DNA of 64,000 nt. Origin: Marilutibacter spongiae. Its GTDB lineage: Bacteria > Pseudomonadota > Gammaproteobacteria > Xanthomonadales > Xanthomonadaceae. A program made the position numbers and the translations under genes. Positions 17,608-25,941 of the stretch are shown one piece after another. How positions within the stretch are numbered: position 1 is the first letter of the stretch; the number at the start of each line of letters is the position of its first letter. The stretch spans positions 62,001 to 126,000 of the forward strand of contig NZ_JACHTF010000006.1 of NCBI RefSeq assembly GCF_014145325.1, read 5' to 3'. The notes below the pieces were generated by a model. It was not told the DNA's origin and made no database searches. It saw only the letters and a program-made list of their open reading frames with translations.

Positions 17608-17613
17608 ATTATA
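17608..17613 (-). promoter_or_regulatory. -10 box TATAAT for ispB
   Basis: A perfect TATAAT on the minus strand, 28 bases upstream of the ispB ATG, in a GC-rich region where such a hexamer is rare. No clear -35 box at 17 bases. Confidence 0.6.
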
Positions 17614-17752
17614 AGCGGAGTGGTCGACTGGACGGGCGTGGGCTGCGTGCGCGACGGCCCCTCGCGGGGACGTGAGGGGCACCGGGCCAGCGGCGATTCA
17701 GGAAAATCCTACAGTGCTGCAGGCGCCCGCCTGATGGCGCGGGAGGGGAGGG

Positions 17753-17758
17753 TATACT
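17753..17758 (+). promoter_or_regulatory. Candidate -10 TATACT for ssb
   Basis: TATACT lies 64 bases upstream of the ssb ATG in a GC-rich stretch. The -35 position shows no good match. No LexA-like palindrome was found between ispB and ssb. Confidence 0.5.
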
Positions 17759-17821
17759 GCAATGTCGGTCCCCGGTGGCACGAGCGGGGGCATTCCCGGA
17801 CTTCAAATTAGGACCCATCCC

Positions 17822-18319
17822 ATGGCACGCGGCATCAACAAGGTGATCCTGGTCGGCAACCTCGGCAACGACCCCGAAATGAAATACACGCAGGGCGGCA
17901 TGGCCATCTGCACCCTCAGCGTGGCGACCAGCAGCGTGCGCAAGGATCGCGACGGCAACAGCCAGGAGCGGACGGAGTGGCACCGGGTCAAGCTGTTCGG
18001 GAAGCTGGGCGAGATCGCCGGCGAGTACCTGCGCAAGGGGCGCCAGGTCTACATCGAAGGGTCCATCCGGTACGACAAGTTCACCGGCCAGGATGGCGTC
18101 GAGAAGTACTTCACCGACATCATCGCCGACGAGATGCAGATGCTCGGTGGTGGCGGTGAAGGTGGCGGCGGTGGCGGCGGTGGTCGTGGCGAGTATCGCG
18201 GTGGTGGCGACCGTCCTTCCGCGCCGCGCCAGCAGGCATCGCAGCCGCGCCGCGAGGCGCCGCCGGCCAAGTCCAACGACTTCGCCGACGACTTCGCCGA
18301 CGACGACATCCCGTTCTGA
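17822..18319 (+). CDS. ssb: Single-stranded DNA-binding protein
   Basis: A 165-aa SSB that coats single-stranded DNA during replication and repair as a tetramer. Residues 1 to about 108 form the OB fold (MARGINKVILVGNLGNDPE, TEWHRV, GEYLRKG, YVEG-like segments). A Gly-rich linker with long glycine runs follows, then a Pro/Arg/Gln stretch, and the conserved acidic tip DDDIPF binds repair partners. Start and length match gammaproteobacterial SSB. It stands alone here, without uvrA beside it. Confidence 0.97.
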   Translation: MARGINKVILVGNLGNDPEMKYTQGGMAICTLSVATSSVRKDRDGNSQERTEWHRVKLFGKLGEIAGEYLRKGRQVYIEGSIRYDKFTGQDGVEKYFTDIIADEMQMLGGGGEGGGGGGGGRGEYRGGGDRPSAPRQQASQPRREAPPAKSNDFADDFADDDIPF

Positions 18320-18387
18320 GCGCGGCCGCCCTGGGCGCTGGCCCGCGCGACCGTACCGATTGCATCGAATCCCAGGGGAGTGCCCGA

Positions 18388-19440
18388 GTGCCCACATGGC
18401 TTGTGACTGGCGGTGCCGGTTTCATCGGGGGTAATTTCGTCCTGGGCGCCGTATCGCGCGGCGTCCGGGTCATCAACCTCGACGCGCTGACCTACGCAGG
18501 CAACCTGGACACGCTGGGCCGCCTGGAAGGCAACGACGATCACGTCTTCGTGCGCGGCGACATCGGCGACCGCGACCTCGTCCAGCGCCTGCTCGCGGAG
18601 CACCGGCCCGACGCCATCGTCAACTTCGCGGCGGAAAGCCACGTCGACCGTTCCATCGACGGCCCCGCCGCCTTCGTCCAGACCAATGTCGTGGGCACCC
18701 TGGGATTGCTGGAGTGCGCGCGCGACTACTGGAAGGGCCTGGAGGGCGAGCGGCGCGACGCGTTCCGCTTCCTCCATGTCTCCACGGACGAGGTGTACGG
18801 CAGCCTGGGCGAGTCGGGCCGCTTCAGCGAGACGACGCCTTATGCGCCCAACTCGCCGTATTCGGCGTCGAAGGCCGCCTCCGACCACCTGGTGCGCGCC
18901 TTCCACCACACCTACGGGTTGCCGGTCCTGACGACCAACTGCTCGAACAACTACGGTCCGTACCAGTTTCCGGAGAAGCTGGTGCCGCTGGTCATCGCCA
19001 AGGCGCTGGCCGGCGAGCCAATCCCGGTCTACGGCGACGGCCTGAACGTGCGCGACTGGCTGTTCGTCCAGGACCACTGCGACGCGATCGAACGCGTGCT
19101 CGAGAAGGGACGTCCCGGCGAGACCTACAACGTGGGCGGCAATGCCGAGCGCGAGAACCTCGTCGTGGTCAGGACGATCTGCCGCCTGCTCGACGCGCGC
19201 CGCCCACTCGCGGACGGGCGCGCGCGCGAGTCGCTGGTCACCTTCGTGGCCGATCGTCCGGGACACGACCGGCGCTACGCGATCGACGCGGGCAAGCTGC
19301 GCGACGAACTCGGGTGGGAACCGGCCGTGGGCTTCGACGAAGGCATGGCCCGCACGATCGACTGGTACCTGGCCAACGGCGACTGGGTCCAGCGCGTGCT
19401 GGACGGCAGCTACCGGCTCGAACGCATCGGCCAGGGCTGA
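18388..19440 (+). CDS. rmlB: dTDP-glucose 4,6-dehydratase
   Basis: A 350-aa extended SDR that converts dTDP-glucose to dTDP-4-keto-6-deoxyglucose, the second step of dTDP-L-rhamnose synthesis. NAD motif TGGAGFIGG at the start, catalytic Thr133-Asp134-Glu135 in STDEVYG, and Tyr158/Lys162 in YSASK. The start is GTG at 18388, supported by GGGGAG (18375-18380) at 7 bases. First gene of rmlBACD; the next gene follows after 12 bases. The product feeds O-antigen or exopolysaccharide assembly. Confidence 0.97.
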   Translation: MPTWLVTGGAGFIGGNFVLGAVSRGVRVINLDALTYAGNLDTLGRLEGNDDHVFVRGDIGDRDLVQRLLAEHRPDAIVNFAAESHVDRSIDGPAAFVQTNVVGTLGLLECARDYWKGLEGERRDAFRFLHVSTDEVYGSLGESGRFSETTPYAPNSPYSASKAASDHLVRAFHHTYGLPVLTTNCSNNYGPYQFPEKLVPLVIAKALAGEPIPVYGDGLNVRDWLFVQDHCDAIERVLEKGRPGETYNVGGNAERENLVVVRTICRLLDARRPLADGRARESLVTFVADRPGHDRRYAIDAGKLRDELGWEPAVGFDEGMARTIDWYLANGDWVQRVLDGSYRLERIGQG

Positions 19441-19452
19441 GGAGCACGACAC

Positions 19453-20337
19453 ATGGCACGCAAGGGCATCATCCTCGCAGGCGGCTCCGGCACCCGCCTG
19501 TATCCGGTCACGCAGGCCGTCAGCAAGCAACTGTTGCCGATCTACGACAAGCCGATGATCTATTACCCGCTCAGCGTGCTGATGCTGGCGGGGATCCGCG
19601 ACGTGCTGATCATCAACACCCCGCACGAGCAGCCGTTGTTCCGGAACCTGCTCGGCGACGGCTCGCAGTGGGGCATGCGCCTGGAATACGCGGCGCAGCC
19701 CAGCCCCGACGGCCTGGCGCAGGCGTTCCTGATCGGGCGCGAATTCCTGGCCGGACAGCCCAGTTGCCTGGTCCTGGGCGACAACATCTTCCACGGCCCC
19801 GGACTGACCGCCCTGCTCAGGCGCGCGGACGAACGCCAGGCGGGCGCAACGGTCTTCGGATACTGGGTGAGGGATCCCGAGCGCTACGGCGTGGCCGAGT
19901 TCGACAGCCAGGCCCGCGTCGTCAGCCTGGAGGAGAAGCCGGCCCAGCCGCGTTCGAACTACGCGGTCACCGGCCTGTACTTCTACGACGGTCGCGCCAG
20001 CGACTTCGCCGCCGAACTCAGGCCCTCGCCGCGGGGCGAGCTCGAGATCACCGACCTCAACAAGCGCTACCTGGCGTCGGGCGAATTGCACCTGGAGCCG
20101 TTGGGCCGTGGCTACGCCTGGCTCGACACGGGGACCCACCAGTCCATGCTCGAGGCCAGCAACTACATCGAGACGATCGAAGCACGACAGGGCCTGCGCG
20201 TGTGCTGCCCGGAAGAGATCGCCTGGAACAACCGCTGGATCAGCGATGCCGACCTGGTCGAACTCGCCAGGCCCTTGTCCAAGAACGGCTATGGCGAGTA
20301 CCTGATGGGCCTGGCCCGGCGGGGGTTCGTGCCATGA
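19453..20337 (+). CDS. rmlA: Glucose-1-phosphate thymidylyltransferase
   Basis: A 294-aa nucleotidyltransferase making dTDP-glucose from dTTP and glucose-1-phosphate. It has the signature [11 protein letters not shown] and the Lys of [13 protein letters not shown], then [10 protein letters not shown] and EEKP. The tetrameric enzyme is normally feedback-inhibited by dTDP-rhamnose. The stop overlaps the rmlC start as ATGA (20334-20337), consistent with translational coupling. The order B-A-C-D equals that of xanthomonad lipopolysaccharide loci. Confidence 0.97.
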   Translation: MARKGIILAGGSGTRLYPVTQAVSKQLLPIYDKPMIYYPLSVLMLAGIRDVLIINTPHEQPLFRNLLGDGSQWGMRLEYAAQPSPDGLAQAFLIGREFLAGQPSCLVLGDNIFHGPGLTALLRRADERQAGATVFGYWVRDPERYGVAEFDSQARVVSLEEKPAQPRSNYAVTGLYFYDGRASDFAAELRPSPRGELEITDLNKRYLASGELHLEPLGRGYAWLDTGTHQSMLEASNYIETIEARQGLRVCCPEEIAWNNRWISDADLVELARPLSKNGYGEYLMGLARRGFVP

Positions 20338-20891
20338 AGGTCATCGACACCGACCTGCCCGGGTGCCTGGTGATCGAACCGCAGGTGTTCGGCGACGAGC
20401 GTGGTTTCTTCTTCGAGTCGTTCAACCACGACAAGCTGGCCGCGCATGGGCTGTCGCCCGCCTTCGTCCAGGGCAACGTATCCGCCTCCAGCCGCGGCGT
20501 GTTGCGGGGGCTCCACTACCAGTGGCCCAACCCCCAGGGCAAGTACGTTTCGGTCGTGGAGGGCGAGGTCTGGGACGTCGCGGTCGACATCCGCCGCGGC
20601 TCACCACACTTCGGGCAATGGACCGCGGTCCACCTGAGCGCGGAGAACAAGCGCCACTTCTGGATCCCGGAAGGCTTCGCGCATGGCTTCGTCACGCTGA
20701 GCGAGCGCGCGGTGTTCACCTACCTGTGCACCGCCACGTACGATCGCGACGCCGACGCGGGGATCCGCTGGAACGATCCGACGCTGGGGATCGACTGGCC
20801 CGTGAGCGAGCCGCTGCTTTCGCCCAAGGACGCGCACGCACCCTTCCTGTCCGGACTCGACGAACACCGGCTCCCGGTCCACGCGCCATGA
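20334..20891 (+). CDS. rmlC: dTDP-4-dehydrorhamnose 3,5-epimerase
   Basis: A 185-aa cupin-fold epimerase acting on dTDP-4-keto-6-deoxyglucose. Conserved [11 protein letters not shown], the catalytic His61 in RGLHYQ, the segment [15 protein letters not shown] and [11 protein letters not shown] are all present; family length is normal. ATG overlaps the rmlA stop and its own TGA overlaps the rmlD ATG. Confidence 0.97.
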   Translation: MKVIDTDLPGCLVIEPQVFGDERGFFFESFNHDKLAAHGLSPAFVQGNVSASSRGVLRGLHYQWPNPQGKYVSVVEGEVWDVAVDIRRGSPHFGQWTAVHLSAENKRHFWIPEGFAHGFVTLSERAVFTYLCTATYDRDADAGIRWNDPTLGIDWPVSEPLLSPKDAHAPFLSGLDEHRLPVHAP

Positions 20892-21787
20892 AGTCGCTGG
20901 TGATCGGCGCGAATGGCCAACTCGGCCATGCGCTCGTGCGGAGCCTCTCGACGCTGGGAACGGTGGTCGCGGCGACCCGCGATGGCGAGCGGGTCGGGGG
21001 CGGTCGTTGCGAGGCTGTGGACCTGGCCGATGGTGCCGCGATCGGCTCGCTGATCGAGCGCGTGCGGCCGGACGTGGTGGTCAATGCGGCTGCCCATACG
21101 GCCGTCGACAAGGCCGAACAGGAGCCCGACGTGGCGTTCCGGATCAACGCCCAGGCCCCTGCGGCGATGGCGCGTGCCTGCGCGAGGCAGGGCATCGCGC
21201 TGGTCCATTACTCGACCGATTACGTATTCAACGGCGGCGCCCATCGCCCATACACCGAGGCCGACCCCACGGATCCGCTGGGCGTGTATGGCGAAAGCAA
21301 GCGTGCCGGCGAGCGGGCGCTGGCCGAAAGCGGGGCCCGCTACCTGGTGCTGCGCACCGCGTGGGTCTATGGCCTGCATGGCCACAATTTCCTCAGGACC
21401 ATGCTGCGCCTGGGCGCCGAGCGCGACGAACTGCGCGTCGTCGACGACCAGGTCGGCACCCCGACGCCCGCCTGGCTGATCGCCGACACCACCGCCGCCA
21501 TCCTGGAGAAAGGGATCCAGGCCGATGGCATTCGCCACCTGACCGCACGCGGGCAGTGCAGCTGGTGCGATTTCGCGGTCGCGATCATGGACGAGGCCAC
21601 CGCGTCGGGAATCCTGCCCCGCAAGCCCCGCGTGGTGCCCATCCGCACCTCGGAATACCCGACGCCGGCCCGTCGCCCCGCCTATTCAGTCATGGACGTG
21701 GGCCGTCTCGAGCAGGAATACGGTCTCGAACTCCCTGACTGGCGCGACGCGCTTTCGCGCACGCTCGCGCCCCAAGCGGCGCCCTGA
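20888..21787 (+). CDS. rmlD: dTDP-4-dehydrorhamnose reductase
   Basis: A 299-aa SDR that reduces dTDP-4-keto-L-rhamnose with NADPH, the last step to dTDP-L-rhamnose. The cofactor motif is GANGQLG (7-13), with NAAAHTAVDKAE, STDYVFNG and the active pair Tyr134/Lys138 in VYGESK. The start overlaps the rmlC stop as ATGA. A strong intrinsic terminator follows at 21793-21821, ending the operon. Confidence 0.96.
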   Translation: MKSLVIGANGQLGHALVRSLSTLGTVVAATRDGERVGGGRCEAVDLADGAAIGSLIERVRPDVVVNAAAHTAVDKAEQEPDVAFRINAQAPAAMARACARQGIALVHYSTDYVFNGGAHRPYTEADPTDPLGVYGESKRAGERALAESGARYLVLRTAWVYGLHGHNFLRTMLRLGAERDELRVVDDQVGTPTPAWLIADTTAAILEKGIQADGIRHLTARGQCSWCDFAVAIMDEATASGILPRKPRVVPIRTSEYPTPARRPAYSVMDVGRLEQEYGLELPDWRDALSRTLAPQAAP

Positions 21788-21792
21788 TCGGG

Positions 21793-21821
21793 ACGGGCGC
21801 CGGCTCACCGGCGCCCGTTTT
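21793..21821 (+). terminator. Intrinsic terminator of rmlBACD
   Basis: ACGGGCGCCGG (21793-21803) pairs perfectly with CCGGCGCCCGT (21808-21818) around a CTCA loop, followed by TTTT. It begins five bases after the rmlD stop. Confidence 0.85.
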
Positions 21822-21939
21822 CCGCTAATCTCCGGTTCGGGCCGCGGGGAGCGGCATCATCGAAACGGGCCGGGTTGCCGGGCGCGCCCGCATGCCGCGC
21901 GCGTCCAGTCGAAGGTTCCACGGAGACAGGGGTAAAAGG

Positions 21940-23928
21940 ATGAAGAAGTGGATTGCGGCGTCGATGCTCGCACTGGTCGCCACGACGGCGTCGCCGGTCC
22001 GGGCGGTCGACCTGGATGCCTACGTGAAGCGCGACAGCTTCACGGACATCAAGATTTCGCCGAACGGCGATTACTACGCGGCCACGGTGCTGCTGGAGGA
22101 TCGCACCGCGCTGGTCGTCCTCAATCGCGAGACGCTCGAGGTGACAGGCAACTTCACCCTCGAGCGCAATACCCATGTGATCGGTTTCCAATGGGTGAGC
22201 CCGGAGCGCCTGGTCATCAGCACGGCACAGAAGTTCGGCCTGCTGGCCCAGCCCCTGCCCGATGGCAACCTGTATGCGATCAATGCCGATGGCAGCCGCG
22301 CCGAGATCCTGGCGGGCCAGTCGGTCGCCAGCCCCGGGCCGGGCACGACCATCAAGCCCAAGAAGGTCGAGCCGGTGCAGGCCTACCTGGTCGACGACTT
22401 GCCGGCCGAGGACAAGTTCGTCGTGGTTTCGATCACGCCATTCAACCAGGATCCCTTCACCCGCGCTGACCGGATGGACGTGTTCACGGGCCGTCGCATC
22501 CAGCTCGCCGCCGCGCCGGTGCGCAATGCGAGGATGACGACCGACAACGCCGGCGAGGTCCGGTTCGCGATCGGCGCGGACGTCGACAATGCGCTCAAGC
22601 TCTATTACCGCGCCAAGGCCGGTGCCGACTGGGAGCTGATCCGCGACGAGGACGTCAATCCGCTCATCGAACGTCCCGTCGGCTTCTCCGCGGACGACAA
22701 CGTGGCCTATTTCATCGCTGAACGGTCCCAGGGGCCAGATGCCATCGTCGCCTACGACGTCGGCAAGTGGGATGCTCCGCGCGAGGTTGCGCGCGATGCC
22801 TCCGTGGACCCCGATCACCTGATCTACCGCAACAACACCCACCAGCCAGTGGGCGTGATGTTCATGGGCGGCACGCCGCGGACCGCGTTCTTCGACCCGG
22901 AGTCGAGCGAGGCCCGCCTGTACAAGAGCCTTGAGGCAGCATTCCCGGGCCAGGCGGTGTCGGTGACATCGACGACCGACGACAACCGCCTGGTCCTTGT
23001 CGCCGTATGGAGCGATACCTCACCCGGGGATTACTTCCTCTTCGACACCGTTGCGAAAAAGGCGAACCACGTGGTGAGCCGGGCGCAGTGGATCGACCCC
23101 GACGCCATGGCGCGCATGCGCTCCGTCACCATACCCGCACGCGATGGTCTGCCGCTCCAGGCTTACCTGACCGTACCCGCGGGAAGCGATGGAAAGTCGC
23201 TGCCGACGATCGTGCTGCCCCATGGGGGACCCTACGGCATCCGCGACTACTGGACCTTCCAGCCCGAAGTACAGATGCTTGCCGACGCCGGATACGCCGT
23301 GCTGCAGGTCAACTTCCGCGGGTCGGGGGGCTTCGGCAAGGCATTCAAGCAGGCCGGCGCCCGGCAATGGGGCAAGGCCATGCAGGACGACCTGACCGAT
23401 GCCACGCGCTGGGCCATCGAGCAGGGTCATGCCGACCCCGCGCGCATCTGCCTGTATGGCGCCAGCTACGGCGCGTACGCTTCACTGATGGGCGTCGCCA
23501 AGGAACCCTCGCTGTACCGTTGCGCCGCGGGTTACGTGGGCGTCTACGACCTCCCTGCCATGCAGAAGCAGGATGCGCGCGACAGCAGCAGCCTCGGCAA
23601 CTGGTCGAAGGACTGGGTCGGCGATGTCGATACCCTCGGCGACGTCTCGCCCAACCGGTTCGCCGAGCGGATCAAGGTGCCGGTGTTCCTGGCCGCCGGC
23701 GGCGAGGACGAGGTCGCGCCGGTGACCCACACCGAGATGATGGAACGCGCGCTCAAGCAGGCCGGCGTGCCGGTCGAGTCGCTTTACTACCGCGACGAAG
23801 GCCACGGCTTCTACAAGGAAGAGCACCGCCGCGAGTTCTACACGCGGCTGCTCGCCTTCTTCGCCCGGAGCCTGGGCGGCGAGGTCGCGACCACGGGGTC
23901 GACGCAGCAGGGCGCCGCCGGCAACTGA
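21940..23928 (+). CDS. Exported S9 family prolyl oligopeptidase-like peptidase
   Basis: A 662-aa serine peptidase with a signal peptide (MKKWIAASMLALVATTASPVRA). The middle is a beta-propeller of poorly matching repeats, and the C-terminal 250 residues form the alpha/beta hydrolase domain. The triad is Ser509 in GASYGAYAS, Asp590 in GGEDEV and His622 in EGHGF; HGGPYG supplies the oxyanion region. It probably trims short peptides in the periplasm or medium. AGGGG precedes the ATG by 7 bases. A terminator follows at once. A second S9 peptidase at 25942 and the peptide transporter between them suggest joint use for peptide nutrition. Confidence 0.9.
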   Translation: MKKWIAASMLALVATTASPVRAVDLDAYVKRDSFTDIKISPNGDYYAATVLLEDRTALVVLNRETLEVTGNFTLERNTHVIGFQWVSPERLVISTAQKFGLLAQPLPDGNLYAINADGSRAEILAGQSVASPGPGTTIKPKKVEPVQAYLVDDLPAEDKFVVVSITPFNQDPFTRADRMDVFTGRRIQLAAAPVRNARMTTDNAGEVRFAIGADVDNALKLYYRAKAGADWELIRDEDVNPLIERPVGFSADDNVAYFIAERSQGPDAIVAYDVGKWDAPREVARDASVDPDHLIYRNNTHQPVGVMFMGGTPRTAFFDPESSEARLYKSLEAAFPGQAVSVTSTTDDNRLVLVAVWSDTSPGDYFLFDTVAKKANHVVSRAQWIDPDAMARMRSVTIPARDGLPLQAYLTVPAGSDGKSLPTIVLPHGGPYGIRDYWTFQPEVQMLADAGYAVLQVNFRGSGGFGKAFKQAGARQWGKAMQDDLTDATRWAIEQGHADPARICLYGASYGAYASLMGVAKEPSLYRCAAGYVGVYDLPAMQKQDARDSSSLGNWSKDWVGDVDTLGDVSPNRFAERIKVPVFLAAGGEDEVAPVTHTEMMERALKQAGVPVESLYYRDEGHGFYKEEHRREFYTRLLAFFARSLGGEVATTGSTQQGAAGN

Positions 23929-23972
23929 TCGCCGGCCTGCCGCTCGCGGCGCGCCATTGCCGCAAACAGGAA

Positions 23973-23999
23973 GGGCGCCCCGCGGGGCGCCCTTTTTTT
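23973..23999 (+). terminator. Intrinsic terminator after S9 peptidase
   Basis: GGGCGCCC (23973-23980) pairs with GGGCGCCC (23985-23992), a self-complementary arm, around the loop CGCG, followed by seven T (23993-23999). It sits between the convergent peptidase and POT genes; the T-run serves the plus strand. Confidence 0.9.
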
Positions 24000-24012
24000 C
24001 GCTGCCGGCGTC

Positions 24013-25740
24013 CTATTTGACGCCGTGCATCCAGCGCCTGGCCAGGGGCGTGAGCAGCAGGAACACCACACCCGAACCCACGCCGACCCAGACCATCAAC
24101 CAGAACAGGTCCGAGTACTTGCTGGCGGCCTCGGCCATGTCGAGGGTGGCGCCTTCGGCGACCTCGATCGACGCCAGCTTGCCGAAGCCGGCCGCGAGTA
24201 CCTCCGAATAAGCGGTCGCCAGCCAGAAGGCACCCATCATCAGGCCGACGACGCGGGCCACCGACAACTGGGTGACCGCGGAGAGGCCGATCGGCGACAG
24301 GCACATCTCGCCGATCTCCAGCACGAAGTACGCCAGCACCAGCCACCACACGCTGGCCATGGCGTCGCTGGCACCGGCGTACTGCGCAGCGGCGACCATC
24401 GGCAGGAAGGCCAGGCCGGCGAAGACCAGGCCGATGCCCATCTTGGCCGGCTTGCTGGGGTTGAGTCCGCGCTTCTCCAGCCACGGCCAGAACCAGGAGA
24501 AGATCGGCGCCAGCACGACGATGAAGAACGCGCCCAGGAAGGTCAGCGAGCCGGCGGTCTGCTTGACGAGCACGATGTCGTGCGCAATCGCCACGAACAG
24601 GCCCACGCCCATCAGCACCACCAGGCCCTTGGCGACGTCGCCGCGGCCGCGGTCGCTGGCCATCAGCGCGGCGATCATCAACGGCGGACTTGCCGCGAGC
24701 GCGTACACCGCCCAGGGCAGGGCCGGGACGTAGGCGTTGTCGGCCGCGCCGAACAGGTCCTTGGTCAGCAGGCGGTCGGTGAACGTCACCCAGGAGCCGT
24801 AGGTCTGCTCGTAGAGGGTGAAGAAGATCAGCACGCCGATGATCAACAGCACCAGGGTGATCATCTGCTGGCGCTGCACGCGGTTGCACTGGGTGACCAG
24901 GAAGTAGACGAACCACACCGCGAGCAGGAGGGCGATGATGTGCATCGCGCCGTGCACCGTCCAGGTGCGCTGGATCAGCTGCCAGACGATGGCGACGCCG
25001 CCCAGGCTGCCCAGGTAGATCCACCATTCGCGGCTGAGCGGGCCGACGCGTTCGCGCAGCTTGTCCGGGTCGTTGGGCTCGGCGTGGCCATGCAGGTACT
25101 TCTGGCCCCAGACGAACATCACCAGGCCGGCCAGCATGCCGACGCCGGCGGCACCGAAGCCGTAGCTCCAGCCGTAGGTTTCGCCGAGGAAGGCGCAGAT
25201 GAGCGATGCGAACAGGGCCCCGACGTTGATGCCGGCGTAGAACAGGGTGAAGCCCGAATCGCGGCGCGGATCGTTCTCCGGATAGAGGCGGCCGACGATG
25301 GTGGAGATGTTCGGCTTCAGGAAGCCCACGCCCATGATGATCAGCGCCAGCGAGAGGTAGAACACCTGCAATGCGCCTTCGTCGCGGACCACCTCGCCGG
25401 CGACGATGCGCGCCTGCTCGCCCTCGAAGGCCATGCCGATGTGCCCCAGTACCAGCAGGATGCCGCCCAGCAGCACCGCCTTGCGCATGCCCAGGTAACG
25501 GTCCGCGAGCAGGCCGCCGATCACCGGGATCGCGTACACCAGGCCGCCGTAGGCACCGAGCAGGTCGTAACCGGCGTCGTCGCCGAACAGGTGGTACTTC
25601 AGCAGGTACAGCAGGAGGAGGGCCTTCATCCCGTAGAAGGAGAAGCGTTCCCACATCTCGGTGAAGAAGCAGACGAACAGGCCTTTCGGGTGGCCGAGGA
25701 ATTCGTCGCGATCGTGCGCGACGGCTTGGGCTTCTGGCAC
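24013..25740 (-). CDS. POT family proton-dependent peptide transporter
   Basis: A 575-aa MFS-type di/tripeptide-proton symporter of the inner membrane with 12 or more hydrophobic segments. Family motifs are FFTEMWERFSFYGM in TM1, GGLLADRYLG, FYAGINVGAL, and EQTYGSWVTFTDR in the middle. The start is taken as GTG at 25740, which places the TM1 motif at the usual distance and has AAGG six bases upstream; ATG codons farther up lie in low-complexity sequence. A minus-strand TATACT (25772-25777) is a fitting -10. It is flanked by two exported peptidases, implying uptake of their products. Confidence 0.9.
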   Translation of the reverse strand: MPEAQAVAHDRDEFLGHPKGLFVCFFTEMWERFSFYGMKALLLLYLLKYHLFGDDAGYDLLGAYGGLVYAIPVIGGLLADRYLGMRKAVLLGGILLVLGHIGMAFEGEQARIVAGEVVRDEGALQVFYLSLALIIMGVGFLKPNISTIVGRLYPENDPRRDSGFTLFYAGINVGALFASLICAFLGETYGWSYGFGAAGVGMLAGLVMFVWGQKYLHGHAEPNDPDKLRERVGPLSREWWIYLGSLGGVAIVWQLIQRTWTVHGAMHIIALLLAVWFVYFLVTQCNRVQRQQMITLVLLIIGVLIFFTLYEQTYGSWVTFTDRLLTKDLFGAADNAYVPALPWAVYALAASPPLMIAALMASDRGRGDVAKGLVVLMGVGLFVAIAHDIVLVKQTAGSLTFLGAFFIVVLAPIFSWFWPWLEKRGLNPSKPAKMGIGLVFAGLAFLPMVAAAQYAGASDAMASVWWLVLAYFVLEIGEMCLSPIGLSAVTQLSVARVVGLMMGAFWLATAYSEVLAAGFGKLASIEVAEGATLDMAEAASKYSDLFWLMVWVGVGSGVVFLLLTPLARRWMHGVK

Positions 25741-25771
25741 TGGGCACCTTGTGGATGGCAAAGCTCGGCCG

Positions 25772-25777
25772 AGTATA
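25772..25777 (-). promoter_or_regulatory. Candidate -10 TATACT for peptide transporter
   Basis: TATACT on the minus strand 32 bases upstream of the proposed GTG start at 25740. This would leave a leader of about 25 bases. It argues against start codons farther upstream. Confidence 0.5.
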
Positions 25778-25941
25778 GCGGCCCGCCGACGGCACGCCCG
25801 GGCGGTCCGGGCATGGCGTCGGGCGCCGCCGCGATGCTGTGCTGCAACATCGAAAGCGGCCGTCGGCGGCATGACGCCCGGCCTTTGCCCCGGCGCGCGC
25901 GCCGGCCTACCATCGGGACTTTCGTCCTGTCGGAGTCGTCC

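Noticed and set aside
17581-17821. LexA operator before ssb
   Set aside because: No convincing palindrome of the known LexA types was found.
18150-18210. GGT-rich direct repeats in ssb
   Set aside because: They encode the normal glycine linker of SSB.
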